Assembly (NCBI GenBank): GCA_039654915.1
Contig: CM077597.1
Coordinates: 75,022,001-75,086,000, forward strand
From: Aquilaria yunnanensis
Lineage: Eukaryota; Streptophyta; Magnoliopsida; Malvales; Thymelaeaceae
DNA: 64,000 nt
Reading direction: 5' to 3'
Shown: in pieces, positions 50,935-62,457 of the stretch
Layout of the letters: every line of letters starts with the position of its first letter
Numbering within the stretch: the first letter of the stretch is position 1
Program-made: the position numbers and the translations under genes
The notes under the pieces: generated by a model
Told to the model about the DNA's origin: nothing
Databases searched by the model: none
Seen by the model: the letters and a program-made list of their open reading frames with translations, nothing else

Positions 50935-53900
50935 CTAATATGTTTAGTACAAACTTAGGACTTCTTTTTTGTGCCTTTCCCATTTCCTTTACCTTTTTAA
51001 CCATGTCTACAGATGCATCTGTATTAAGAACTTTACCTTTCACATTTTTAACTTTGGCAGCACGTGTTGTTCTCCTTATAATGGTTTAAACAGGAAAATC
51101 ACTTGATCATAGAATATCTTTAATGTCAACTACCAATGGGGCACGTTCAGCCACTTGTGCCTTGTGCCAAGGGGTTGCTACTTTGTTCGGGAGCTACAAA
51201 TTGTGATTCTCCTTGCCACACAAAATTCGAACAAGCAAATCACATTGTTGTTGATGGTTGTCCTACTGCAACACAACAAAACGTTAAACATTTATATTAA
51301 AAAAATACCTAACTTATAATTGGATAGTGAACCATATTGTATCACTGTTGTAATATGTAGCTAGTTCCAGCTTCTCCATTAGCATACGAGTAAAAATCCC
51401 ACAATCATACCCATTAGGTTGTTCCATTACCAGAACCCTGTACATGATGAAAATCCAGAAAGCGATACTCTTTCAGTAAAATAATGTACTACAACGCTTT
51501 AACCTACGATTAAAACAACTCCACTATAATCATTCTATCATTGTAAGTTTCAAACTGCCATACTGCCAATACCAAACTTACAACGTGTGATATCCAATGC
51601 CTGTACTCATGTATAGGTTTAGTAGGTGACATGAAGTCCCACGCCTAGACCTGTTTATCCAAAATATCTAGAATTTTGAGGAAAAAATGTTACAAGGTCA
51701 ATCATACACCAACACATAAATTTGCAAAAGTAAATCACATCATGTTAATAATATGATAAATGCAATGAGTATACTTGAAGCATTTAATATTTAGAAAACC
51801 TTTTCAAGATGCCGCTGAACCCCTTACATCAAGATCGAATTAACCATGGTCAATAGTTTGTTCATAAGCGTATGGTTCACCCCCTAGTATAGCACGTTGC
51901 TTCATAAAAAAAATGTCACTTCATTCATTACTACAGTTAACTACGTACATATAAAATGTATATTTATATTCATATGAACTGAAAATTCTGCTAGAAACCA
52001 CCAACATCAAATACCCTTCATCTTCCTTTTTTCCTCCACACAAAGAATAGTTGCAATATAGTTGAAAATAGTATATACAAGCCACTTACATGGCATCAAC
52101 GTTTGAACATCCTTTCTTGCCAACTCAAAGCTGGATGGTAATATAGTAAGAACCTCACTACTAAACATCCACAATAATTAATCATTGCATTAACCCATGA
52201 TAGTGATAAAAAGTTAATAAGCATACCACATATCCTCTATGTCCCCTAAAAGAACATATTGGATCACTCGATGAGTTATGTTCTCAACAAGAGCTGCCAC
52301 CACATAAGGCTTAGCCTAATACCTTTCCCCAAACTAATTTGTCATCCTTCCAACCGTGCAGAAAGGTGATTTCTGCCAATGTGATGGAATTACATCATGC
52401 TCTGATTTTCTTCCTATTACATTTTGCCCCATAAAAAATGTTAACTTATCCTTTATTTCCTACAATTAGTGAAAAGCATTTAAGCAAGTACCAAGCAATT
52501 AAGCAGTTAAGCACTAAATACCTCATCATTTTCTTCATTCTATTTAGTTGCGTCCCTCTCAATATTGAAACTATCTCCTAGATTTTCAACCTGCAACTTC
52601 TTCTTGCAAGAGCTCCCAACATTAATCCTGACAGGTGATTCTAAATCATTCATTCTTGATAAGCAAACCTCATCATCATCAGTCTTCCGCTTATGTGGTT
52701 CTTTAAGTTTCTCAACCTTTTACTTCCCAATCCTTATCATAGGAAACAACTCACCATTGTTTATAGGCGTTTCAGCCTCCCTGTCTTAAGCATTGTCAAG
52801 AGATCTTATACCACACAAATTTGGTTTTCATTAACTGGAGTTGAAGCAGGAACCTTATTCGGTGTTGGCACATTGGATGCATGAGTATCCACTCCGTCAT
52901 CCTTGGTCGTTTTGTCCCTTATTGAACAAGAAGCACATTAACAATCTGAGCAACCTTTTCCATTGTACTTTTTTAAAGTTTCTTGAATCAATCGAATCAT
53001 GGTAACATCCGTCCTCAATCTTTCATACTCCAGCACCAGCTTCCCACAATCATTAACTAACTTATTTAACCTCTCTTTGTCCTCATCTGTCTTATCAATA
53101 ATTTCTACAGCCTTCCTACTTCTTTCCCCCATAACTATTTTTAGACCAGCATTTTGTTGCTTACTGTTTCGGTCTGAATCATATTATTCTTCAACATCCT
53201 CTACATCATGTCTATCTTCCACATCTCTCTCCATCTCTTCTTCCTCTTCAACATCTATATTATCTTCATTCATATAACTGCCATCATTGTTGCCCTCATC
53301 ATCCCATGTAACATGCATATCAACCTTCACCAATAACCTCCGAGTCACTCATTTATTAAACTGAACCACTATTAGGTTCACAATGTTCCTCTTTAATTCA
53401 CCAGCAACAACTTTCCTCACAAAGAACATCTATCCACATAAACAAAACATAACTTCAATCAACTATATATACAAAACAATAATATGCAACAAATTACAAT
53501 AATGTATGGAACAAAACTTGTAAAAAAAAAAGCATATCCAGTCAATTTCTGATGTTTTTTTGTCTTCCACTTCTCAGTTCTTACTACCAGCTGATCCACT
53601 ACAAAGTTTGCCCAAGCATTTTTTCTTAATCTTGTTAACACCACCAACACATCCTAGATGAAGCAAACCAATATGGCTTCAAATTAGTGGACACAAAAAT
53701 ATGAGTCATGCAATACAGTGCATACGCTTTACACACCTTCTCCGAATCATTACTCTTCACTAGATCACATTCTACAACTTCTTTCCTAACAATCCACCTT
53801 CTATCCCATCTCTTCTAGCAATAGTATGCCACCAATCTTTTCTAGGTACATCACCTCGATCCAACTCTATTAGTTCACTGCCATCCTTAATCCTCATTAT

Positions 53901-54200
53901 CTTTGTGAAATCCTCTGCTCTAATCTTATACTCTCTCCAATTTATTCTAATGGTCATCTTCTTCACATCAAAATTTTGGAATTAATGTAAACACCAAGTC
54001 TGCCCACACAGCATGCAATTTTATTTCTAATAAACTCCCAAAAGCTGTTCCTTTCAACATCTTTTCTTTTTCCTCTCCCAACTTATTCATCATCATATAA
54101 AATGTGTAAATCATAGACTTTAACTTCAACTTTCCCTAATTTTCAACTTTGTTGGCATATCCATTTTTTTTATCAAATAACATTTCCATCCAATGCACAT
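50935..54200 (-). pseudogene. Ulp1-like C48 peptidase gene of a transposon, decayed
   Basis: Several minus-strand pieces follow the layout of transposon-borne Ulp1-like proteins. An N-terminal region near 54000-53770 contains INWREYKIRAEDFTKIMRI. A coiled linker lies at 52938-53132. A peptidase motif EQPNGYDCGIFTRMLMEKL near 51360-51430 contains the conserved Gln and catalytic Cys of C48 peptidases. A Lys-rich tail lies at 50935-51080. The catalytic His-Asp part is not clear, and frames are broken. SUMO-protease-like genes are known cargo of plant MULEs such as Kaonashi and CUMULE. Confidence 0.6.
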
Positions 54201-54559
54201 GACAAGCCTTAAAATAAAATCATCTCATTATAATCTTATTACCCTATAATGTTATAATTTAACTTATAACATACTTACTAACACTATCATATGTTAATCC
54301 AGCATCTTTGCATTTCTCACTCTCTACTTTCCCACATATATTTCAACACAAATCATAATACCAAGAACACACAACAACAACTAAATCAGTATACTCGCTG
54401 ATAATTATTTCACGCACCAGGCAGCCTCTCATCCCTTATACTTTTTTTTTTATGTTGAAACATCTTCCCGGTCACCATTGTACAATACAATATCATTTTC
54501 CCCACTGGAACAATGAAAATGACAGTAATATAATGCATAACAACATTACAAAAGTTGAC

Positions 54560-54775
54560 AAAATTAATGAAAAAGGCATTACAATTCACCTAAAAGCAAC
54601 CGATTAATGAAAATTAAAAAAGGCGATATAATTAGGATAAAGGCATCACGACTAACATAAAAGTGACAATTTTAATGGAAATGCGACTATTATACGTCTT
54701 ATATTCCCAAATTTTGCTATTTTTCTCTCTTTTAGTCATTTTTCTTTAACTTTTATCACTGTTCTGGAGCTACTT
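54560..54775 (+). repeat. A-rich ~20-bp motif array, block 4
   Basis: Units AAAAAGGCATTACA, AAAAGCAACCGATT, AAAAAAGGCGATAT, AAAGGCATCACGAC and AAAAGTGACAATTT recur every 20-23 bp. Beyond 54710 the motif appears in the opposite orientation (TTTTAGTCATTTTT, CTTTTATCACTG). It lies just beyond the peptidase gene start. Confidence 0.5.
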
Positions 54776-56021
54776 TAATATTACCAAGCAACATCTACCC
54801 TGTAACCTTATTCTCACAGCTCAAGCACCTACACAAAACACAAATCCATCAATTCCACCCAAACCCATAGACTTTTTACTACATATACGTAAAAATAACT
54901 TACTTTCCGTCTGATTTTGATTTTCTCCCTTTATTCTTCCTCCCTATCTTGACGCCTATTCTTATGCCGACAATGTCATCTTGCTCAACACTGCAATAAA
55001 AAAGCCACTTTCTAATCTTTTCAAATTCAATCTCCCTTCCAAATTCCTTCAACTTTTCGCACCAATTTTCACCCAGAATTCAAAGGACGCTTCACTTTGA
55101 TTTTTTTTATTTTTATCACTATTAAACTAAAACCTTGAGCTGTAGATCACTGGTTAAAAGTCTATTCACCATCCAATGGTTATGCTCACACCTCCTCATC
55201 TAATGGCTTCCAACTCACTACGACAACTTATAGTAGTTTGACTGCTACGGCATTATACAAAGCCCTCAGGAGTAGGAGAAGTGAGAAGTGGGACACAAGT
55301 CAACACAGGTTCAGAAAGAGAAAGGAGAAAAAGCTTGGAGACAAGCCATAAAAAAGATGTCTCAAGGAGTGTTAAAAAGGACACAGCTCCATAGATAAGA
55401 GAAGGATCATGCCCTGCACTTAGCCCTTCTGTCAAGAAGAAACCAGAACATGATGAATGGAAAGACGTGGAAAGAGTTGACCGATAACAACTAAGTCTCC
55501 AGTTACAGAAAAAATCCAAGCCAACACCAACAAATAAGAAGAAACTAAGCTGAGAGGCGAAGAACTACATCAAGCAACCAAACTGACTAATCCACCATAT
55601 TTAAGTTTGGCGAAGTAAACTAGGGATGAAATGCATGAACCATGACCAAGAGAACCTAATCGGAGAGTGAAATCAACATAAATTGGGTTTATATTTAAGG
55701 ATTCGATAAGTGAAGTTGACTGAGAATGAGTGAAGGTAAAGGTAAATTTAGAGAATCATGTGGGTATATGTGTTGGGCTCAAAAGAATTTGAAAATAATT
55801 TCTTTTATTTGTAATGTTTAAAATATTAAATCACAAATATATATTATACAAAATTAACTTTTGTCTAATCCCAAGTTACAAATAAAGTGTATAAGTAGAA
55901 GAAGATGCATAAAAGTGCATGTATTGATAATGATAAAGACAAAATAAGGTGTCAAAGAATATTTTTTTTTATAAAAATGTACATAACAACAATACTTTTC
56001 TTTTCAATAAGTAAACACTCT
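54776..56021. other. Spacer, no gene recognised
   Basis: About 1.2 kb of AT-rich sequence. A possible outer end of the MULE complex may lie here, but I could not identify terminal repeats or a TSD. Open frames are short and unsupported. Confidence 0.4.
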
Positions 56022-56031
56022 TAAATAGTTT

Positions 56032-56730
56032 GAGTAAATTTCATGAATGGTCTCTAACCTTTAGTCGTTGTTTCCTTTTAGTTTCTATCCTATTGAATAT
56101 TTTGTTTTAGTCTTAAGCCTATTAAAAATATTTTATTTTTGTCCCAATTTGATGAAATTTGTTAACTCAAAATATTTGTCTGATAACAACTTTTTAGATT
56201 ATAATTTAAACTATCCAGTAACTGTCTTACAATAAATTTAATCAGTATAAATTTAACCAGTATAATAATTTTTGTTGTTTGAGCTACCCACCCAATTAAC
56301 TCTAGGGCTTCACTTTTGTCTGATGGTATGTTGCCACCTTTTTATGCTAATAACCATAAAAGTTTGCCGCCTTTTGTAAAGTAGAAGAAGGTAGATTTGG
56401 AACTATGATACAAATGCCCACTTGCCTTAAAAGTTGCGCATTTTGAAATAGGCCAGCTATTTAGAAATGGAGGGAATACTAATTTAAATTGGCCATTTAC
56501 TGTAAAAAAATATTAAACTATTTAAATTTAATGAAACACGGTTACTGAATATTTAAATTAGAATTTTAAAAGTTTCTATTAGACAATTATTTCGAGCTAA
56601 TGAATTTCATTTGGTAAGGGACCAAAATGAAACAATTTTAATAGGTTTGGGACTAAAAAAGAACATTCAATAGGTTGGTGAGTAAAAAGAAACAATGACT
56701 AAATGTTAGGGACCATTTATGAATTTAATC
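56032..56730. mobile_element. MULE-type MITE with ~150-bp TIRs
   Basis: The left end GAGTAAATTTCATGAATGG and right end (inverted) GATTAAATTCATAAATGG pair over about 150 bp. They are flanked by 10-bp duplications TAAATAGTTT (56022-56031) and TTAATAGTTT (56731-56740) with one mismatch. Long TIRs and a TSD of this size suggest a Mutator-like non-autonomous element. The interior near 56280-56480 holds no gene. Confidence 0.72.
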
Positions 56731-57013
56731 TTAATAGTTTATATGGAACCGGAGAATTTGAGCATTGACCATCCTCTTTCTATTGCTCGAAAAATTTTCC
56801 AGCAATCCAATTCTATCTCAATCAAGCACCGAAAAGAAAAAACAGAATAAAAAAGAAACCAATTCCAACACAGTCGGAACTTCGAAACTACGAATCAAAT
56901 GCAGTTGCTTGCTCTTCGACTTCGCTGTCGAATGAGTCGAGGCTCCAGCTCGCTCCGATTCAGTCTCACTGTTTCCTTTCGCAATGTAAGTCTCTCTATT
57001 TCGATCGTCTGAA

Positions 57014-57642
57014 TTGAGCTTCTTGTCACATTTCATGGCTTCTTGCTTCGCTTCTGGCTCCTCGCTCCACCCAACGCTTCCTGCCTCAAAACCCCGATGC
57101 CGAAAGTTCAGAAACCCTGGAGTTCGATGTCAAATTCGTTCGTCCGATGGAAGTAACGGCGAGGACCGTGATGACGATGCCGGCAAACCCAAGTTTAATC
57201 TACTCGCAATACCCATTACTCTCGCGGTCATCTCCACCTCATTTCCACGACAATCGGTTGCTGCACCTAGAGTTTCGGAAAGAAAACGAACTCAGAAGAA
57301 AACCCAAGAAGCTCTAACCCCGGAGCAGCTAAAAGCCTGGTCCAATAATCTTCCAACCGTGTAGAATCGCATTCCCTATACTCAATTACTGAGTTTGAGA
57401 AGCTATGGGAAACTAAAGCATGTTATTAAATCATCTAGGCTGAGATTGCGGCAGGCCGCGGAACCTGTTTTGATAGTTTTCGAGGATTCTAGTGTGTTAA
57501 GAACTGTTTTTACCATCTGTAGAGAGTGATAGGAAGTTCTGGGATTCCTGGGATGACCTAAAGATAGACTCTTTGTGTATCAATGCTTTTATGCCTCCGG
57601 TTAAGCAGCAGAGCCTGCCTGCTCCATATCTGGGGTTTTTGT
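57014..57642 (+). pseudogene. FTSHI4: FTSHI4-like plastid protein, exon-1 fragment, disrupted
   Basis: The first 116 codons (57014-57364) look like a chloroplast transit region rich in Ser, Pro and basic residues, then EALTPEQLKAWSNNLP. After a TAG at 57362-57364 the same frame continues with NRIPYTQLLSL, GKLKHVIK and EPVLIVFEDSRVLRTV. A single extra T in the run near 57507-57511 then shifts to the frame reading FLPSVESDRKFWDSWDDL and APYLGFLL. This resembles the N-terminal part, ahead of the AAA domain, of the inactive FtsH-like plastid protein FTSHI4, judged by eye. The gypsy element 2 LTR cuts it at 57643. The remainder, if present, is beyond the window. Confidence 0.55.
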
Positions 57643-58510
57643 TGATGGCCCAGGGCCTCATCGTTGTGAGTCATGATGACTGTTGAGGAGACTTCTAGGA
57701 GGAAGAACGCCTGGAAGGTGGATCGCCTCTAGGAGAGTACCTGGAAAACTGGGAAATAGGGTTAGGAGGCCCCCGGAGTGTTTTTCCGGGGGGGGAGCCT
57801 CCGACGCCCAAGTCAGTGGTGGCCGGAAGAAGGAGAAAGTCACTAGCTCAAAGAGAAAGGCAGAAAAGTCTCGCCTGGTCTTTTCTCAGAGTATGGGAGC
57901 TGTATCTCCGGCCTGCCAACTTCCTGTCAAGTATTTATTTCCTGTATATATAGGAATACCTAGCCCGTTCAGATCATGACACGTGTGTGGTCGGATGCTC
58001 CTGAACGTCTGGGCGTAGGGGACAGATAGTTGGTAACTGGATGGCCTCGAGCCTTGTGCTGAGACGGGCCATGATATGATTCTGATGGCGTCTGCGCGTC
58101 AGGGCGACTTTTTACGTCTGTGGTGGGACGTGTCAGAGGCTTCCTTAAATGCTTCCTTAAATGCGCCTGCCGTACTCCCGAGGTCCCTGGGCGAGGTCGT
58201 CCTCTAGTTCGGACAGAGCCTCTTCGGGAAGCCTACCCTCAGTTCGGGGGTTCCCAGTTCCAGGGGGTTCCGCCTTCGGGGATATCATATTTGGGCAGCA
58301 ATGTTCTGGTGCCACTTTTCCGAAGGCGCGTTGTTCACAACCTTGGGGGGCGAATGGAGTCCTCAAGTTTTACTGGCGTGCCGAGGCTCGGAGCTCTCAG
58401 GCTATCTCCCGAGGTGCATGATTCCACCTATTCCCGGGAAGCGCCAGTTCTTCCGGCCGTTGTTGTGGCAGGGTATTCGGCCAGATTGAGGCGACAGCCT
58501 TTGGCTATCA
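57643..58510 (-). repeat. 3' LTR of gypsy element 2 (868 bp)
   Basis: It starts TGATGGCCCAGG and ends TTTGGCTATCA on plus, the same termini type as gypsy element 1. It shares blocks such as CCCGGAGTGTTTTTCCGGGG and CCTCCGACGCCCAAG with it, but is otherwise clearly diverged. The adjacent CATGCCCCCCTCTGG reads as a purine tract on minus. Confidence 0.85.
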
Positions 58511-59055
58511 CATGCCCCCCTCTGGAAAGCCGAAGTGAAGACTTCGGTTTGCATCTCTTTCCGAGGTTGCCGTTGGGAGTCTCGTTGGGAAGCATAACCT
58601 GTTCCGAGGTCGCACCTTTTGCCCGAGGGTCTGGGCTGTTCGGCCTTGGCCTTTTCTTTGGTGTCTCCGAGGCAAAGCCTGTACCGAAGATACACCTCTT
58701 GCCCAAAAGTCATGGGCTGTTCAGCCATAGCCTGTCTCTTGGTGTCCTCGAGGTGGCCTGCTTTTTTATTTCTGCAGGTCTGATGGCCAAGCGTGTCAGA
58801 CTGAGCGGCGCGTCTCCATTTCTCAGGGATGTCAAACGACGTGTCCCAATCAGGAGCCGTGTCCCGGTTTTCCAGGCACGTTTGGGGAGGCACGTCCCCC
58901 ATTTCTGCGCAGCGGTTGACACGTGGCTTCTTGCCATTGGAGGAGAGGCGCGTCATTTACAGAGGGCGCGCCTTTTCGGGTGCAGCGGGCAGTTACGGCG
59001 ACGGTTCGCCTCCAATGGGTACTTATGATGTTTTTTCGGTTACCCACCTTTGGCC

Positions 59056-59063
59056 TATAAATA
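59056..59063 (+). promoter_or_regulatory. TATA box of the antisense gene (gypsy 2 copy)
   Basis: TATAAATA lies 288 bp upstream of the ATG. The aligned position in gypsy 1 also has a TATA box (45479), in flanks that share GGTTACCC just upstream, so the promoter element is conserved between copies. Confidence 0.6.
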
Positions 59064-59350
59064 GCCCATTCTATCATAAGTCCCACTTACTGTTTTTCTG
59101 CTCTTTTTCTGCTCTGCCCTCTGTTCTTGCATTTTATCTTGCTTTCTGTGGCGGAGCTTCTTTAATCAGAGCTTTTTCCAACCAACTTTCACGACGGCGT
59201 CCTCCGGCAAATCTTTTGGTGGGTTTTGATTTCCAGAGTACTTGATTCCTCTGTTTTTCTGAGTTTTTCTGGAAAACTGCTGTTTTTTCCAAACTCGTCT
59301 TCTGAGTTTTTTCTGGAAACTATTTTCTTTTCCATCTCAAACTCTTTTTC

Positions 59351-61699
59351 ATGTCTGCGATGCCTGTTCCCGAGAGCTGGAAACCTCTTCTGGCCCATCC
59401 TTGCTGTACCACCCCCGAAAAACTAGAGAGGTGGAAGAAAAAATTCTTTCTTCCGTCTTACGCTGTGACCAGACTGCCTCGTTCTAGCCATTTTGCTTTT
59501 TCAAACCGTGGCGACGAGGTTACCGTCTTCCGAGCCCAACTGAAGGCCGGTCTTCGGTATCCTCCCCCGAAGGTGGTTTGCGAGTTCTGCCAATTCCATG
59601 GCATTGCTGTGAACCAGCTTCCCCCGAACGCGTACTGCTACTTTAACGCCTACCTCTGCATGTGTGGCGTGTTCGGGATAGAGCCCCACTTCATCATTTT
59701 CATACAGTACTACAAGCTCTATGTGGTCCCGAAGGGTGGCTTCTATTTCCTGCTACCTCGAGGATCCGGGAGCAAAAAATTCACCTTCACCTTCGACACG
59801 AAGGACAGCTGGCGGGGGTGGCAGCCTAAGTTCTTTTTCCTCAAGGTGGATAAGAACTGGTCTGATGTCCCGACCAGGTGGGCTCAGGGAGTGCTGAACG
59901 CAGACGTCGTCGATCCGAGGATGCTGCTGACCCCACCGTTGGCTTCCGTGTTCGCGGATTTCGACGCCCGCATTCGGGCAGTCGCTGACTGGGCTCCCGA
60001 GGTCTCTCCTCGTGCTCTTTACCCCTTTCCTATCAACTGGAGGTTGATGACCGAAGAAGTCCTTCGGGAGCTGAAAGTGGTTAAGGAGCACGTGACTGAC
60101 CTCAATATGCCCGCTCCCGCCATCGCCGAGAAAGACTCCTGGCTGGTCAAGCTCCTTAAGGGGGAGACTTCTTTCGAAACTTTTGCCGAAAGTGAGTAAT
60201 CTTCCATCCCTTTATACTTTTTCCTCGGACTTACGCTGATATTTCTTCTCTTTTTCAGAGATGGGCGATGGGGCTGCCGCTTACTACAAGGCCCTCTTTT
60301 CTGGCCAGGTGGAGAAGGGGGAGCAAACAAAGAAGGCGGCTTCCCGAAGAAGGAAGACGACAGGGGCGGGACCCTCGGCGAAGCGAGTTAGGAAGACTCT
60401 CCAGTCTCCTCAGCCAGAGCTTTTGGAAGAAGAAGCTGGCGAAGACGCTGGTCTTGTTGAAATTCCACCGGCCGAGGTCCCCGCTACTTCCGCCGAGGTG
60501 CCTCTTCCCGACCTCGAGGCCCCCAGAAACACTGTAGTGGTAGAAGTACCCACCGCCGAGGAGCGCTACCGGCAGAAGGGTAAGGGTCTTTCTTCCGAGG
60601 GGCCCGAGGATTCCGAGGACACTGTCTCCGAGGTTCCTCCAGGTATGTCTTTAGCCGAAGTTCAGCTCCTTTTCTTTTCGCGAATTTTTCTTTTGCTCCT
60701 AACTTCCTTCTCACTCTCAGGGGAATCTCTTACTGTTGGCTGGAGGGCCATTCATGAGAGGAAACGGGCCCTGCGTAATGCCACAATCCCTGAGGGGAAG
60801 ATCCCCTTGGAGCCCTTTTGGACAATTACGGAGGATATGAATCTGTTCTCCGACGATTGTCCGAAGATGACCAAAGAGATTTGGAAGGGGATGACCACTG
60901 ATGCCTCCTTCCGGGCCATTGCGGCGGCTCACCCGGGGGATAATACCCTCGCCGCAAAAGTCACCGAGCATGCTGCTCAGGTATAGTCTTTACACTTTTT
61001 TCCTCAATTTTCTAAGTGTTTAGACTTGTACTAACCTGGACTTTTGCCTTGCCGTAGCTGCTGGAGTACGCTGGTTATCTCCGAGTTCGGGTGGCCAGAC
61101 AGGCTGCCTCCAAGGATGCGACTTCGCGGGAACTCACTGAAGCGAAGGCTTCTCTTGCGAAGGTGATCGCCAGCAACCAGCAGCTGACAGCGGATTGTTC
61201 TCAGCAACTTGCTGCCGTTCGGGAGGAGTTCTCGAAGAAAAGAGAAGAACTTGAAAAGGACTCCTCCCGGAAGATTTCCGACCTCGGCGACCAAGTAAAG
61301 GAGCTGCTTGCCGTCAATGAAGATCTTGTCAAGGACAAGGCTGTTTCCGACAGTCTTGCGTCGAGTTTGACGGACGAGAACGCTGCTCTTCAAGCCGAGG
61401 TCGAGGCTCTGAAGAAGGAGTCCGGAGAGATGCTGGGGATAAGTGAGCTCGAGGAGGAGGTTGCTGAGCTGAGGGACGAGGTCAATGTCCTTGGCATTCA
61501 AAAACGTACTTCTGACGACATGGCCAAGGTCGCCTTTCAGGACGGCTTCTGCCTCGCTCGGCACCAGGTGCTGCAGAGGTTCCCAGATTTGGACCTCTCT
61601 TTTCTGGAGGGCCTAAATTTTCCTGAGGGACCTCGGTGGCAGTGGTCCAGGGTCGAGCATCTGAAGCTTCCTGGTCTTCGTCCACCCGGCTCTCCCTAG
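59351..61699 (+). CDS. Antisense four-exon passenger gene of gypsy 2, open, 708 aa
   Basis: Inferred exons are 59351-60191, 60259-60642, 60721-60980 and 61058-61699, with GT..AG introns of 67, 78 and 77 bp in phases 1, 1 and 0; the sum is 2127 nt with no internal stop. Residues 1-280 match the 'putative gypsy-type transposon' domain (Transposase_28, PF04195) pattern: WKKKFFLPSY, CEFCQFHGIAVNQLPPNAYC, IQYYKLYVVPKGGFYFLLPR. Exon 2 encodes a basic then acidic disordered part with KRRK-like nuclear signals; exon 3 a compact conserved block (EPFWTITEDMNLFSDDC); exon 4 a long Glu/Lys coiled coil (about residues 500-670), ending DGFCLARHQVL. It lies opposite to and converges with pol. Function unknown; it is retained in both gypsy copies here. 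The start was chosen because it aligns with the ATG in the broken copy. Confidence 0.78.
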
Positions 61700-61824
61700 T
61701 TTGCTTTAGGGCTCCTCTTATTTTTCTCCTTCGTACTCCTTCTTTGGACACTTCTTTTGTAAGGCAGCTTTTGCTCTAAATGAACAATCTTTTCGGCTAA
61801 GTCCTTTCTTGCAAGTTTCTTTAT

Positions 61825-62340
61825 TTCCATTGTCCCGAACACGTTCGCTCCAAGAGACTTTCGGAAAACCTGCAACCAAAGAAACTTTTTACCTTCCTTT
61901 GTCCCGAGCAGGCTCGCTCAAGAGACTTTCTGGAAAATTTGCAAAAATTTGGCTAAGTCTTTTGCAGGCTTTTTGTTTCCTTTTATCCCGAACATGTTCG
62001 CTCAAGGGCCTTCGGAAAATCTTTAGCCAAATTTTTCTGTCTTCCTATTGTCCCGAGCGTATTTGCTCAAAAGGACTTAGGAAAATCTTCGCGAGATTGC
62101 TCATTCCCTTTTTCCCGAGCACGTTCGCTCAAGGGTGTTCGGAAATTACCTCTGCTTTTGTTTTGGCGTGTATTTTTGCGAGATTCTTGCTTTCCCTTTC
62201 TCCCGAGCATGTTCGCTCAAGGGTGTTCGGAAAATTTTCTCTGCACTGATTATGCTGAGTACCTTTGCAAGATTCTTGTTTCCCATTTTTCCCGAGCATA
62301 GTGGCTCAAGGGGCTTCGGGAAGTCACAACCGCTTTTTTC
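61825..62340 (+). repeat. Seven-unit repeat array between pol and antisense gene
   Basis: Units near 61832, 61900, 61985, 62050, 62113, 62201 and 62290 share CCCGAGCAYGTTCGCTCAAG followed by a variable pair and TTCGGAAAA, with 65-90 bp spacing. GAGC and GCTC in each unit could form a small stem. At least one unit is present at the equivalent place in gypsy 1 (near 48380). Confidence 0.75.
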
Positions 62341-62457
62341 GTGGCGAGCACCTTCGCGGAAATCTGTCTTGGACAATTTTGGTATACTTGAAAATTTTTC
62401 TCAAAACCATTCTGTACTTAGAATATTTCTTGTACAACATACTTCTTCCGCTCAACC

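Noticed and set aside
55253..55519. 88-codon frame on minus
   Set aside because: Looks like a hydrophobic chance frame in spacer DNA; no homology recognised.
56440..56480. Stowaway-like right end (GGAGGGAATACTA)
   Set aside because: No matching CTCCCTCCGT left end found nearby, so not called as an element.
58120..59028. 302-codon open frame on plus
   Set aside because: It spans the gypsy 2 LTR end and the promoter-side spacer, has no recognisable domain, and the aligned region of gypsy 1 does not keep it open. A chance frame in GC-richer DNA.
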